Shown: positions 35,152 to 47,767, numbered from the stretch's first letter. The stretch is DNA of 64,000 bases from Trichosphaerium sp. ATCC 40318 (GCA_038496445.1 JALMLS010000500.1:18972-82971), one strand, 5' to 3'. A program made the numbers and translations. The notes: generated from the sequence alone by a model not told the origin.

Positions 35152-35767
35152 ATATCCATTTCTGAACAAAGTTTTATTTTTTGTGGATCGAGTTTGTTTT
35201 TGTATGAGATTGGTTTAGGATTTTCTTCAATTTCAAACCCATGTTCTCCTTCTCCAAGCTTTTTGCTACTTTGAATGATGTTGTGGTGTATGTTTATGCA
35301 TGTAACAAATAGCTGGGCAGATTGTCTACAACGATTTCCTAACTTATCCAAATCCAAATTGCTTCAAGGTGTACTCTCACTGTGGATGTAAGGCATCTTC
35401 TCTACAAGCTACAGTAGCATAATTTGAACACTATCAGCATGCCCCACAATCTTTTTGAAAAAAAAGGGTTAATTAAACCATCACACGTGATTTGTTTTGT
35501 ACCAGGAACTCGGGTGGGATACTATTAAGTAATTTTATTGGCTTATTTAAGAATATAGTCTTCTTGCACCTAGAACGTGATAGCTCAATAACTTCTACAA
35601 TACAACATCAGAAACTCAGCTATAATATTCTTTTATAACGTACTATCTTGGCCTATATATACATGCGCCAATAAAATCTTTGAAGCTGAGAACAAGTACA
35701 ACGTGTGACCAAAATGCTCTTGTGATTTTTCTATGTGAAAGAAATAAACACAGTGAGAAAATTAGTT
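35152..35767. other. gene-poor stretch with one candidate minus-strand reading frame
   Basis: About 600 bp between the charged orphan (+) and the orphan beta-rich gene (-). An 88-residue minus-strand open frame (35357-35091, e.g. RCRQSAQLFVTCINIHHNII then GEGEHGFEIEENPKPISYKN) has protein-like composition but overlaps the end of the plus-strand gene and has no recognised family. A CACGTG hexamer lies at 35484. Otherwise nothing identified. Confidence 0.35.
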
Positions 35768-37022
35768 TCAAATACCGTCACGTGGTGCTATAGCAAGGTA
35801 TTGGTTATCTGAGGGCAACATTTCTTCATTATCTACAAGAAGAGACCACAAACCAATCTGTGTATGAACCGTAAACAAGTGAAAAAAGTGTAAAAAACAA
35901 AAACAAATTTATAGCCACCAGCTTTTAACTTACTTCAAAAGGTAATATGATAGGTGCTATTGCTGTCAACGCCAGCGTTTGTCTTATTTGTAATAAGAAA
36001 AGATGATGCGTTTCATCCTTTGTCACGTGTTAGTATGATCTAATACTCGTGTGGCGTACTTCACAAACAACAAGTGATTTTGACAGGAGTTCCAACTTTA
36101 TAAATGAACCTTTGCCTGCACGGAGAAGCAAACCACCTGGTATCACAGATTTTACATCACTTTATAATGTGAGTGAACATGTGGCGTACAGAGATTGAAC
36201 GTACGGCAAACGAGGCTTTTCTCTGGTATCAGTTGCACGTGTTCCAAAAATAATTTCTTCCTCATCGTAGCTCTCTGTTAAGGGCATACTATCATTCCCA
36301 TGTAACAACAGAACACGTATACCTTCATCGTTGCCGATAATTAAGTGCGTTTTTGTAAGCAGAGATGTAGTTGGAACCTTGTAAAAACAATAAGAAAGCA
36401 AAGACCAAAACTCCTATTCAAACCTTCGCCAACTTGAAGATTCTGAACCACTTGATTAGAATTTCGTTCTTTTGAGGCTCTTTCGTTACTTTACCTATGT
36501 GCATTACTGGTGGGTCATGCGTGGTGACTCCCAAAATATTGTCTAAGATTGGTAAGTGTCATTCGCGTTTTGAAATGTGTTAACCATGTGAGAATACGTT
36601 ACAGCCAGTGGCCATTGTCAACGTTAGAGTGTTTTTCGTTTTGCTGTTTGTTTGAGGTAAAACGTCTTGTGATTGGCTAATACCAAGTTGTATAACGTGA
36701 GCATCTAGGCTGTACGCTTCTAGTCCTTCTGAAACGCTACATACGGCTATTGTATCTTTTCCAGCTACCAACCAGCAAATTGAGCTGCAGTTAGATACCA
36801 ACAGCTATGTTTAGTTAAATACGCGGTTTGAACCATCAAGGCTAACTTTTGGCTTATTTTCTTCTGTGTGTTGTACTATGGCGTCACCTGCTCAAATTAA
36901 CTTCCAGCGCATGGTTGGTGCATCTGCGTACCTTTTTCAGAGACAAACGCAACACATTTCGTTAGATTGTCTACATGAATTCTACTGTTGTTTGGTAGGT
37001 CAACAGACTCTACTACGGACAT
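35768..37022 (-). CDS. Orphan beta-rich protein, possible beta-propeller
   Basis: The ATG at 37022 gives MSVVESVDLPNNSRIHVDNL then TKCVAFVSEK; later exons are GDAIVQHTEENKPKVSLDGS, CSSICWLVAGKDTIAVCSVS then EGLEAYSLDAHVIQLGISQS, ILDNILGVTTHDPPVMHIGK, TKTHLIIGNDEGIRVLLLHG, ATDTREKPRLPYVQSLYAT, VIPGGLLLRAGKGSFIKLEL and IGLWSLLVDNEEMLPSDNQY, with stop at 35768. The alternation of short hydrophobic strands (WLVAGKD..AVCS, HLIIGNDEGIRVL) suggests a WD40-like propeller, but no repeat is clear enough to assign. Roughly 290-320 residues in about eight exons. Its start lies 21 bp from the upstream MoaC start on the other strand. Confidence 0.55.
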
Positions 37023-37043
37023 TATGACGATTTTAACACCAAA

Positions 37044-37875
37044 ATGACATCTGTAGCAATTAATAAAAGTCAACAGTCATCTCCCAGTACGATGCTGCGC
37101 CTAACAAGGCGCCCACTGTGGCTAGCGAAGACTATGACAGCGTTAACTACACCAAAACGTTTTGTACGTGTTTTTGCTGACTGTAGACTTACAAGTGTTA
37201 AAAGAACCTCACACATGTTGATTCCACTGGCACACCAACAATGGTAGATGTTTCAACAAAATCAGTCACGAAACGCACAGCAACCGCGAGATCATCAGTT
37301 TTACTGCCCAGTACGCCATTTAATGGCTAAAACACCTTACAAATACAGAGGAAATTTCTGACAATATCAAGCTGGAAAAAGGTGATGTTTATGCAAAGAA
37401 AGGTACATAGCCACATCAACATAGTTAATACAAAGTGGTGAATCACGTGCTTACACTTCAAAAACAAGGTCCCGTGTTTGCAACAGCTATAGTAGCAGGA
37501 ACCATGGCAGCAAAGAAAACATCTGACATAATCCCCTTTTGTCATCCCGTGGGTGTAGAAAGTTGTAAGATAAACATCAACATGAGTAATGATGCAGTAC
37601 GTTATGCAAAACCTCCCAATATTGACATACACTAGCAAAAGGTATTAATCGAAAGTACAGTAACCTGTACCCACAAGACTGGTGTTGAGATGGAGGTACA
37701 TACCAAATCATTTTCTGATTCTTCAGCATTAACTTTTTTAGGCACTTACAAGTGCCTCTGTTGCTGCCTTGACGGTGTATGACATGCTCAAGGCGCTCTC
37801 CCATAATATTAAGATAACTCAAACAGAGCTGATAGAAAAGACTGGGGGTAAATCCGACCTAAAAATAAAATCTTA
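37044..37875 (+). CDS. MOCS1B: Cyclic pyranopterin monophosphate synthase (MoaC), mitochondrial
   Basis: MoaC converts 3',8-cH2GTP to cyclic pyranopterin monophosphate, the second half of the first stage of molybdenum cofactor synthesis, normally in mitochondria. The N-terminus is basic and presequence-like ([20 protein letters not shown]; starts at 37044 or 37092). Splicing GTACG (37164) to an acceptor at 37204 joins PKRF in phase to [17 protein letters not shown], the canonical MoaC opening. Next come [73 protein letters not shown] and [16 protein letters not shown], ending IEKTGGKSD with stop TAG at 37873. It is a stand-alone MoaC; the partner MoaA is not in this window. Confidence 0.9.
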
Positions 37876-38033
37876 GGTAGTAAGAAACTTGTTTGAAAGT
37901 CGGTTGCTTGCCAAAATAATGAGTTTTCATCAACACTTAAAACCTGAACTTGGCACATTCCTGAAATACAACACGCACTCGTAGCTACAGTAAGGTTTTA
38001 AATATAACGTTCGTAAATACTGTATAAGTCTCC

Positions 38034-40169
38034 ATGTTGGCTAGAACATGCTGCCGCCGATATCAAACGCGTCACTACGCACAGACAAGACAGCGTAGGG
38101 CGATAGCCTGTCAAAAGTGGTTTCACACAACACCAAAGGCTAAAAATGCCAGTAGAGACGTGTTTAGTTCGTTGATAGCTCAGGCAAAGCAAAGAGTACC
38201 AAATGTACCTAGTGAGCATGAGTCTACAGGTCCCAAGGAAATACCGCTAGAGAAGCACGTCTTTCCAACAGGGAAGGATGTAAAGTACGTGATTTTAGTA
38301 AATTGCTTTATGTAACTGTCAAACAATTAAACTTAGGCGTTAATTCGCTAACCAGATTAGTTTGGCGTCGATGGAGTGGATTGGATTTGATTATGGTACA
38401 ATTCTCACAACTCTGACCATAATATCCTCTAACATCGCTATATTGTAGACTTTACGCTTGCTCCTTACAAACCCAACATTCAAAATCTAATTTATGACAT
38501 GGCTCTCGAATATTTAATCACAAAACTTCGCTATCCTGAAGAACTGCGCGAACGTGGATACGAGCCTAATTTTGCAATTCGTGGGTTGCACTATGATTCA
38601 AACAAAGGCATGTCAAAAAGAGCAAAAAAAAAACAACAAAAAAGCCCAAGCGCATTTTCCTCAGCTTGTCTAATCTCGTTTTACAGGTAATCTAGTAAAA
38701 ATAGATTACCTACATAATATTCAGCCTGGTGCAGTGTTCCGTGGACGTCACAGGCTGTCAGGTGATGAAATATTGGATCAGTATGGTGGCTTACATGTAC
38801 TGTCTATTTCTCAACGAACATTCGCTGATTTCTTTTTTGTAGCTTTCAAACAAATACATGGACCTCAATATGAAGCCTATGCTCGATGAGTTTGCCAAAC
38901 CAGAATCATGTACGTATTTTTTAACCAAAAATTATTGCCTGACCTAAGTTAGGTCTCATTGCGAATGTCATTGATTTCGTGTCAAAAGAAAATGTACCAT
39001 TTAATTACAAATATCTTGTTGATGACGTAACAAATGCTATTGAATATGTACATACATCGAACTTGATCCATGATCGTATTATGGCTGATATACCTACATA
39101 CTTGGATGAGAACCAACCGCTACGAGAATTACTCACTGGGTTGCAAGACAGAGGCGTAAAGGTAATTCGACATCTAAAGTTCCATCAAAGTTTATATTTC
39201 TTGTTTAGCTGTTCCTTCTTACAAATAGTCACTTTTCTTTTGTAAATGCTGGCATGACGTATATGCTTGATAAAAATTGGACAGAGTTGTTTGATGTTGT
39301 TATGTGTTCAGCAAGAAAACCTGCTTTTTTCAAGTACGCATTTGTACCAGTAGTTTTGTTGACATCCTTTTCTAGACACAATAGGCCGTTCCGTTTACTT
39401 GACTACAAAGGAAGATTACGATGGGAACCAGTAACACATTTTGAGAAAGGTAGAGTGTACTTGGAAGGTTCGATAAAGGTACAAGGAGCTTAAAATAGAT
39501 GATAATGTTCGATTAACATGAAATAGCAATGGCGTGAGATTACCAAAGCACCATACTCTAAAGTGTTATACATTGGAGACCACCTTTACGCAGATTTAAG
39601 AGAGCCTAGCAGGCAAACGTACGAAGATAAAGTCAACACTCAAAGTAGTAATATTAAATCACGTGACGCTATTTTAGTGGTTGGAAAACAGCAGCACTTG
39701 TACATGAACTTGAAGAGGAGATTTCAAAGCAAAACGCTCCAGAGTTTAAAGTCCGCTTGAAAGAGAAACTGACCCTTGAAAAATATTGTATGATACTTGC
39801 CGCAGATCACAAAGAAGACAGAATACTCATAAAAGCTATGCGTAAAGAGATCTCAGACAGAGAACAAGGCAAGGTTTTTTTTGAAAAACCTAACGAAAAG
39901 TTTTTTATTTTTCTTGCTTGGACAACGCACAACTAACCCATTTCTTAGAGCTCAAAGATATATTCAACCCTTACTTTGGTAGTGTTTTCAGAACACCCCA
40001 AGGTCCTACTCTTTTCGCGTATTATGTACAGCGCTACGCCGATGTCTACACATCTAGCATCACCAATTTTGCCAATTACCCATTTGATTACGTCTATACT
40101 CCAGGACGTAACTACTTGCCACATGAAACACATCATTACAACCCAGATCTTAGCGCAATTTTAAACTGA
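38034..40169 (+). CDS. Mitochondrial HAD 5'-nucleotidase, NT5DC2/3-like
   Basis: The N-terminus MLARTCCRRYQTRHYAQTRQ followed by RRAIACQKWFHTTPKAK is rich in R and S/T and looks like a mitochondrial presequence. The HAD nucleophile motif is split by an intron: GVDWIGFDYD joined to FTLAPYKPNI keeps DxDxT. Other family blocks: YEPNFAIRGLHYDSNKG, GAVFRGRH near 38735, LLTGLQDRGVKLFLLTNSHF, WTELFDVVMCSARKPAFF, SKVLYIGDHLYADL (HAD motif IV with GDH), GWKTAALVHELEEE and IFNPYFGSVFRTPQGPTLFA to the C-terminus. This is the cytosolic-purine-nucleotidase/NT5DC family, whose substrates are poorly defined. About ten introns, several with GTACG donors (38285, 38910, 39619). The TCACGTGA at 39659 is inside one of them. 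Confidence 0.88.
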
Positions 40170-40489
40170 CTCACGAAAATAAGTACGAGAAGAAAATAAT
40201 AAAAAAAATTTAAGGCACAAAGTACTATCGCGTTTATTTTCAGCATATTGTTTGATCACAATCTGGAACGCACGGGTAGAACCACTCCTCTCTCTGTCCG
40301 TCACTGGTACTACTAAATAAACGTATTTTTGGGCCACAGTTTGCCTAAATACATAATAGGATTCTGATAGCATACTCCAATGCTAACAACAGCGTCTGGA
40401 ACAATTATTGATTATTAACAGCAAAATAAACGAAAAAACAACCACAAAAGGATATCAATTTGCCTCAGCGCACTACCACAGCTGTACAA

Positions 40490-43400
40490 ATGAGCTATGG
40501 CAGCGATGAGGACGAATATGCAGAATACCCAGGCATGAACCTAAATAGCCTCAGTATGGACAGATCGGTAGCTGCTGCGTCTCTAATACGCAACCATAAA
40601 CAAACAGAGCGAGGTACGATTTTAGTAATAACCAAATGACGCCAATTATGTTCACGCTAATGTTTCGCGCAGACTGGAACAAGGAGTTTCAAGAACTACT
40701 TCATTCTTCCCGAATTGCCGAATTACCTGTAGGGTACGCAAAAACCGCTGAAGTTTATCGACAGCAATGAAAACAAGCTTTAATAGTACTAACAGACACC
40801 TTTTTTTCCGTCGCAATTAGTACTTTGTCAACGTCACACGTTTTAACTATTCCATAGTGGCTTACAAGCTGAGTTGACGCGTACAGTTGATCTAAAAAAA
40901 CTAGCTCTTGAATTTGCGCACCTTGCGAGTGAAATAGGTGTAAAAATCATTTCAGAGTTGTACCTTCCAAATCAAGACAAGACAATACAACCTGTACCTG
41001 TTGGTGGTATGGCAGGAGGAGAAAAATTCTTACACCATGGTATTATGTTCAAGTTATCTCGTGACTGGAAAAACATTTACAATTGTGACTCGTATGCTAT
41101 AAAGGCTGCTGAGGTGCGTATAACCAAATACAACTTTTACACAAACCAGAAAAAAAGGATCTTCCCAAATGATGACAAAAGTTGACACTGCAGTTTTTTG
41201 AGCCGTTAGTAGTTTTTTTATTTTAGCTAAAGTTTTGTTAGCACGAACTACGTGCAGCTATGGCGTTCTCAGACTGTAGGATATCACGTTTAGCTACACC
41301 TCTAATGGCACTTGTTCGGTTCGTGAAAACTGTTAACTTAAACTTAGTGAAGTTTTTTTTTTGTTTACTTTGCGTGCAGATATCGTGGGCACTGTCTCTT
41401 GGCTCAGTCATTGGTACCAATAGATGAGAACAGTTTATGTTATGGAAGCCATGATGCTGGAACAACGATACATAATAGTAACAGAGAACTTGAAGAGAAG
41501 ATAGCTAGAGCAGCTAACGCTTTATACCTGAAGGTAAGCAATCACGTGATATTACTACAAAAAAAGACACTCGTTTTTGTGATTCTCATAATATTAATAG
41601 TATCACCGTGTTTGGGATAAAGGTCGTGAGGACTCTACAATGTTATTCACTGCTGTTGACCTTGAGGGCCACGTAGGCAGCGACAATAATTTTTACTTGA
41701 GTGCGTTACTAACTTTTAGTTTTTTTCGAAAAAAATAAAAAAGGTACACTAAATTGTATTGTAGTTGATTTAGCACGCACCTTCCCACCTACCGACCCTA
41801 ACGGTAAAAAATGTGTACACATGTATCGCCTATTCCGACCAGAGTTTTTAAAAGCCAATGGTGTACCTTTATCGTCGGACGCTTTCAGCAAGTTTGGCCG
41901 AGATGACGACCAAGAGATTCACAACAAAGAAGTACGTTACTTTTACCCGTTTCTCCTCCACTTACCTTTCATCGCGCTACAGGTCAAGGAAGCAACAAGA
42001 AAGTTGGTACAACTAGCACCCATTACGTTAACGAAACGATTAACTTTTTTTTTAATAGCTCTATGAGCACGTGCCTCAGTTTGCAGAGTTTTTAGAGGGA
42101 AGATTCAGGCCAGGTAAAACTGTTATCTTTTTAAAGAGATTCAAATTGTTTTTTTAAGTGAATAAGTTTCTGTGCATTGCTAACGTAATTTAGTACCCCA
42201 ACACCACGCGTTAAAGAGAGAGCTTGGAGAATCTGTTAGCTCTAGCATAAGTGTTAGCCTTAATAGCAGTTTCAGTTCAACTTCCAGCAGCGGAAGGGCT
42301 ACGGTAAGAAAAACTGTCTAAACCGACTAAAATCTCATTGATTACTGCTAGTACTACATAAAAGGTAACGACATACCTGTAAGTGACGAACTTCCACAAT
42401 TGTGTGCAGAGTACGGCATAGAGATTGTAGCAATCTTTTTTCTAAACAACAACGATAGGTTACATCTGCGCGGGTTGAACCTTAGGTATCTCGCATGGCT
42501 ATACTGTCACTTAGTAAGCCCTAAAATCAAACGATTGGTACTTACAGAAACTGCTGCTCGAACTGCCAAGCATCTATTGGAAGCAAGGTACATTTCTCCA
42601 CCGAGGCTAGCGGTTTTCAAAGAAATCACGTGATAAATGTTACGAGAAAAAAACCTCTTTTGGCATTGTGAATCCATTGTAATCTCTTTTGTAGATGGAG
42701 AACATTAGAGATCCCTGATCAAAAGCCGTTTCTCGAAACGGCAGTTGTTTTCTTTAATCAACTGTTTGGAAATGAAGCACAAAGATTTTGGAGAACTACT
42801 GTAAAACCAGAACTACTGGAAAGGTACACTTCTGCCAAGTTATGTTTTTACCTTACTCACCTACTATCGTCAAGATTTCCAATAGACGACCCACAGTCCT
42901 CTACTCTACCAGAACCACCCGCAATTCTTTGGGATGATTTTGACTGGAAGTCAGCAGTAGATCAAAGTTTGCTTTTTAGACGTATATGTGAGCTATCTGG
43001 TGTTACTTTCAATAAGTATTGTAATCTAAAGCAACACAATAACCACGCTACACTGACACGTGAGGATTTGAAGTTTCTTCGTGCCAGAAAGGACCCTTTT
43101 GCCATTACCGATATACGCGGTATTTTTCCTCGTGTAAAACATATGCACAGGATATCTTTTGAAGAGGGTACTGCACTGGCTAGATTAGCAGCTACTGAGA
43201 CTGGCATGGCAGCGTGGCAGTTATACGAAAAGGTACTTGCGCTTAAATTGAAATGTCGTCATTAAAACAAATGACAGGCATGTAAATTATTTGATCAATG
43301 TTTGGCTATAAAACCAGATGACCACAGAGCATTAAGGTACGAAAAGTTTCAACGAGTCCACTAGTTAATAAATAGAAATCTTAATCTAACATTTCGTAGA

Positions 43401-46036
43401 AACTGGGCTTTTTGCCTTGGTAAGCAAGCAGAATCTACTAAAGGAGCTCTAGCCAAAAAACTTTGGGTACACGTTTCGGATAAATATGAAAAAGCTTTAG
43501 TTCTAAGACCGAATGACTGGAAAGCTTTATGGAAATGGGGCACGTCTACTGTTGTTGATACTTTTAATTTACAATATTCATAGGTACAGCACTTTGTACA
43601 AGAGCAAAGAAAGCATCACGGAGGGACTTACAAGTATTGTTAAGTAGTGCTTGTAAGAAACTACAACGTGCTACTGATATTGTATTTGAAGAAAAGTTAG
43701 AAGTTGATAATGTATGTTTGTATAATCTACTGTATAATACTGGCAACGCACACCTGCGGTACGAATATTGTTATTTAAGTGCTTTGTTTTGGGGTATCAC
43801 TCACATCAACTAAGGTATGCTCGCTTTCTAATGGGCCTGGACTCGTCCCGCTCTAGGGTCGTAGTACCTAGACCTAAGCTCAATATCAAGGTTAACAAAC
43901 TTTTATCCGATGGTATGTGATTGTGTTAACTATTGCTGCTAACTTGTTTGTCCAGCTGCCAAGGCGTTTCAAAAGGCGTTGGAAGTTAATGAAAATGCTG
44001 CTGATGTGTACCATAATCTAGCAGCAACACTGGTATGTCATGAAATAACAATCACTTATTATTTATTATTATCATAGGCAACGTCAGCTCGTGTTGCTGC
44101 AACTGATGCTGACACAAATGTTCTTTTTGGAAAAGCTTTTTTAACTTTTGGAAAAGCACTAGACATGGATCCCAATAATACTGATATTTTGGTATGCCTT
44201 TTCACGTGATAGCTGTTATTTACGTTTAATAGAGTAATTGGGGCACAGCACATTTTAGACAAGGTCAAATGCAATACATTGAAGACAAAGAAAAGTCACA
44301 TAAGACTTTTGTTAGCGCAGCACAAAAATATGCAGATGCATTTAAAAGTTCTTTTGGATTCAACAAGGTAACCTCTCACACATTCAAGTACCAACTCAAT
44401 TTATGCTTTTATAGGATGCGTTTAGTAATCTTGGGTACGCACTGCTTATGTGCTCAAAAACAACACCACAACAGGTACTTAACTTTCTTTTCTTATTTCA
44501 TTCTTAACTTGTGTCCTGTTACTAAAAAAATACTTGTAGGTTGATGGTGATGTTCACGCAGGCTTAACGCGATGTTTTGAATGTTACATTGAAGCGATCA
44601 AGTCAAAAGTTGGGAAAAAAGGTAACGAGAAAAATACTCGTGGTTTTTTTTCTACTAGGTAACGGAGTTGACTTTTGATTCCCTAGAATTTTCTCGCGAA
44701 GCCAAATATGTCGTCAAAGAATACGTTTCCAAAGGAACATCGTTAGACCTTGTTCAAGAAGCTCGTGAGGTTCTTCTATTACTAGACAGGCTCAATCCAA
44801 GATCAAAGACAAATGATACTGAAGAAGAGTACAATTTAGATTTGAATAGCCTTGGAGGTGTTGTGGGTACTGAAACTGAAAGCACAGAGAATATAGTGCA
44901 CACACCAACAAAAGAAAAGAAAGCAAATAGAAAACCACCACATAACGTAAAGAAGATCAGCAGTAGGAGAAAGAAGAAAAGGGACAGAGGCAGTTCTAAA
45001 CGCCGCACAAACACTGACTTGGGCGATACTTTAGATCACCAGACCCTTGATATACATGCCCGCCGCGTCGCTGCTCGGCATCGCTCTGATCCTCAATACA
45101 GACGCCGAAAACGAGCACAAAAGTCTTCTTCGCTCGCTAAAAAGCCGGTTACATCACGGAAGCCAAGTAAACGGCCTCCAAGGCCGAAATCACCTAGGCT
45201 TACCCGCGTAGCATCTGATAGAAGTGTTGAATCTAACTCTTCAACTTCAGAGTCATCAGGCAATGTAAGGCTTTTTATACGCCTTTCATGTTACCCACGA
45301 TTGATTTTCTTGCATTAGGTAACATATGGCTCTGATAAACCAACAAGGTCAACTAGAGCCGTTAGGCGTAGTATATCATTTTCGTTTGACCGCCACAGAA
45401 AGAAGACCGGTTCTAATTCGCGACCAGGATCTCCACGTGGAAAAAGGAGTCCCAGAGGCAATTCACCTCAACGCGAAGAGCGGTACGTTTAACTAAGTCC
45501 CAGAACCGTATTTTGACCCTTACATTAGCCGTCAAGCCAAATCCGCTCGTCAAGAAGCCATAGATTCTGAATATATCATTACAGATAAGAATGCAACACG
45601 ACGACATCGTTCTTCTTCGTTCAAACATAAAATGGCTCATTTCTTCAGAGGTACTTTTATTCCTCCCTAACTACCACTTACCTATGATGTATAGCGGATA
45701 GTAAGCGACGATCTAAACCATCAACGTACGGACACCGTCCAATCAGTAGCAGGAATGTCATTAACAAGGATATATAGGAAGATGAAGAGAAAAAAGAAAG
45801 CTCCACCAGTTGATATAATAGATGTTCCACCAAATAATGAATCTACTTCAAAACCTTCACCACTTTCATGTACGATATCTCTTACACTTCTATAGCCCTC
45901 TTTTGAATTAAAAGATACCTGAGAACTAATACTACTAGCTTCACGAACGTTTATATCACTGAACGAACCAAGAACATTAATGCAAGATGAAATACCAAAT
46001 GATCTTTTGAATGGTGATACATTTTTTCAGGAGTAA
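40490..46036 (+). CDS. CLU-domain / TPR protein with basic C-terminal tail
   Basis: The ATG at 40490 opens MSYGSDEDEYAEYPGMNLNS, then the CLU block DWNKEFQELLHSSRIAELPV. The central part keeps FAHLASEIGVKIISELYLPN, AQSLVPIDENSLCYGSHDAG, AANALYLK, FTAVDLEGHVGSDNNFYL and DLARTFPPTDPNGK, as in clustered-mitochondria (CLU/TIF31) proteins and their relatives. The downstream half is helical with TPR-like units: MAAWQLYEKACKLFDQCLAI, KALVLRPNDWKALWKWGTAL, FQKALEVNENAADVYHNLAA, GKALDMDPNNTDILSNWGTA, AFSNLGYALLMCSKTTPQ. It ends in a long R/K/S/P tail (44930-45650). At the last junction, an acceptor CGGATAG (45704) keeps the frame open through MKRKKKAPPVDIIDVPPN to a stop at 46034-46036; an acceptor four residues earlier would stop at 45777. 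About 1,300 residues; roughly 25 introns. Possible role in mitochondrial positioning or mRNA binding is inferred from CLU relatives. Confidence 0.8.
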
Positions 46037-46328
46037 ATAGATCCTATCAGTATTGAAAAAAATCTCTCTTTTGCTTTGAGTTTTGGCAATAACAAACCTG
46101 TTAGATTATGCCATCTTGTAACACTAATAATAAAAAACAAATGTGCAGTAGTATAAATACAAAGACTTGTGATTTTTTAGTTTTATTAGTATATGTTAAC
46201 ACCAACAGACTCCAATTAACTCCATAAAAGAACCTACCACGTGGTCATACAAAGACTTAAGTCTATTACTTCAGAGATGGGGCATGCGGCGCAGCTAAAA
46301 CTTTACATTCGTAGAATGGTATAACATG

Positions 46329-47673
46329 CTAAAACTCAGGATACAGTTTCAAGCTATTGACCATTTTACATCCTAGATACTCAATCATTTTCACTGTGAT
46401 TTGGGTACCTACATGTCTAATTCTATCCAGGTCGGTCAAATTAACAACCCCATTGTCAGTGATTTGTGTGCAGTTTGCTAGATCAATTCCCTTAGTAGCA
46501 ACAAGACTGTTATTACCTTTGTCAGCTATGTAGTCACAACATCTAAGAGATATGAACTTAACACCAACTAAGTATCTGAGACCTTCGTTTGTTACAGATG
46601 TATCATCAAGAATAATCGTATGAACTCCAACAAGAGATTGCAGGGTACTGTCATCAACACAAGAAATACTTGAAATGTCAATCACTTTCACACCTGCCAA
46701 TAGTTTTGCTATCACTAGATACAAATCTACAACTACCCAAGTCAATGTGTTGTACACCTGCTAAACGTGATAGAGTATCACCACTTAGTTGCTTGCAACT
46801 ATAAATCTCTATAGATGGTATACCGGCCAACAGCTTCAATACGTCATCTGATATCTGAGAGCACCAGTCTAGTGATATTTTTTTTATTTTCTTTGTTGTT
46901 TGGTTTTTTGTTAACAAATACTTTACTCCTTTGTCAGTAATATTTGCGCACAAACTTAAAAAGATATCATACTTGCATTTGTCAGTGTTTTTAGACACTT
47001 ATCCGTAATATTACATTCACTGAGTTCTATTTTATATATACTACTTGCAATAGCAATAACACCAATGTCGGTGATTTGTTTGCAATCTGCTATGTCGATA
47101 GTATGAACTCCAGAGAGCGCTGCTAGTCCTTTGTCTGTTACTTTTGTTCCTTAAATATCAATATTATCCTTAGTGTATGAATACCATGGAGTGCTTTAAA
47201 ACCAAAAGAAGTAAGCTTGCAATCTTTTTCTGCTGACTTTACTTCCAGATGATGTACTCCTGAAATATGCTCTAACATAGAATCTGTTAATGAAATATCA
47301 TTCAGTACTTCTAGGTGATGTACACCAGAAATATTTTTAAAGTCATCCTCGGTCATTAAAATATTATCTCCAATAACCAACTTTGTGTTTTTTAGCAAAG
47401 GTTCCATTTTAGTTTTGATAAATCTCGCCTTACTTCCACAGTCACTGTTAAATACCCCAAATAGTTTAAAATGATTGTAGAAAAGAGTTTACAAACAAAT
47501 GTTGCGGTTATACGAGCGTTCTTGCCTAATAACGCTAGAATACAAAATACAATTTCTGTTGGTAGACAAAGCAAAGTGCATGGCCTTGGAATAGTATCAG
47601 TACAATAAACACATGAGATTGGAGCTACAAACAGCGATTTATGGCAAAGAACGTACTCCGAAGAATGAAGCAT
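46329..47673 (-). pseudogene. Decayed F-box / leucine-rich-repeat gene
   Basis: The 5' part (47673 downward) has MLHSSEYVLCHKSLFVAPIS and an F-box, LLCLPTEIVFCILALLGKNA then TATFVCKLFSTI. A GTAAGG...ACAAAG intron (about 47370-47424) can join VTVE to LVIGDNILMTEDDFK. Cysteine-containing LRRs follow with unit G-V-H-x-x-x-[LI]-x-x-x-x-x-[IV]-T-D-x-G: ALSGVHTIDIADCKQITDIG, GVKYLLTKN, LLAGIPSIEIYSCKQLS, VGVHTIILDDTSVTNEGLRY, NCTQITDNGVVNL. The repeat frame is broken near 47150 (shift plus TAA, or an improbable small intron), near 46985 (in a T-run) and near 46715, where the repeat pattern resumes in another frame. Such proteins are SCF substrate adaptors; this copy looks inactive unless the breaks are sequencing errors. 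Confidence 0.65.
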
Positions 47674-47767
47674 GTATGCCAGTAAGTAGTGATACGCAGT
47701 AGTTACTAAAACTATTGACTTTGCCCGAAATAACTTGTTGATATTTTTTAGGAAGCCTATCAAGGAT

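Noticed and set aside
47400-47440. Frame break between F-box and first LRR of the 46.3-47.7 kb gene
   Set aside because: A GTAAGG...ACAAAG intron of about 53 nt joins the two frames in phase, so I treat this one as an intron and not as decay; the other three breaks lack such a solution or have an improbable one.
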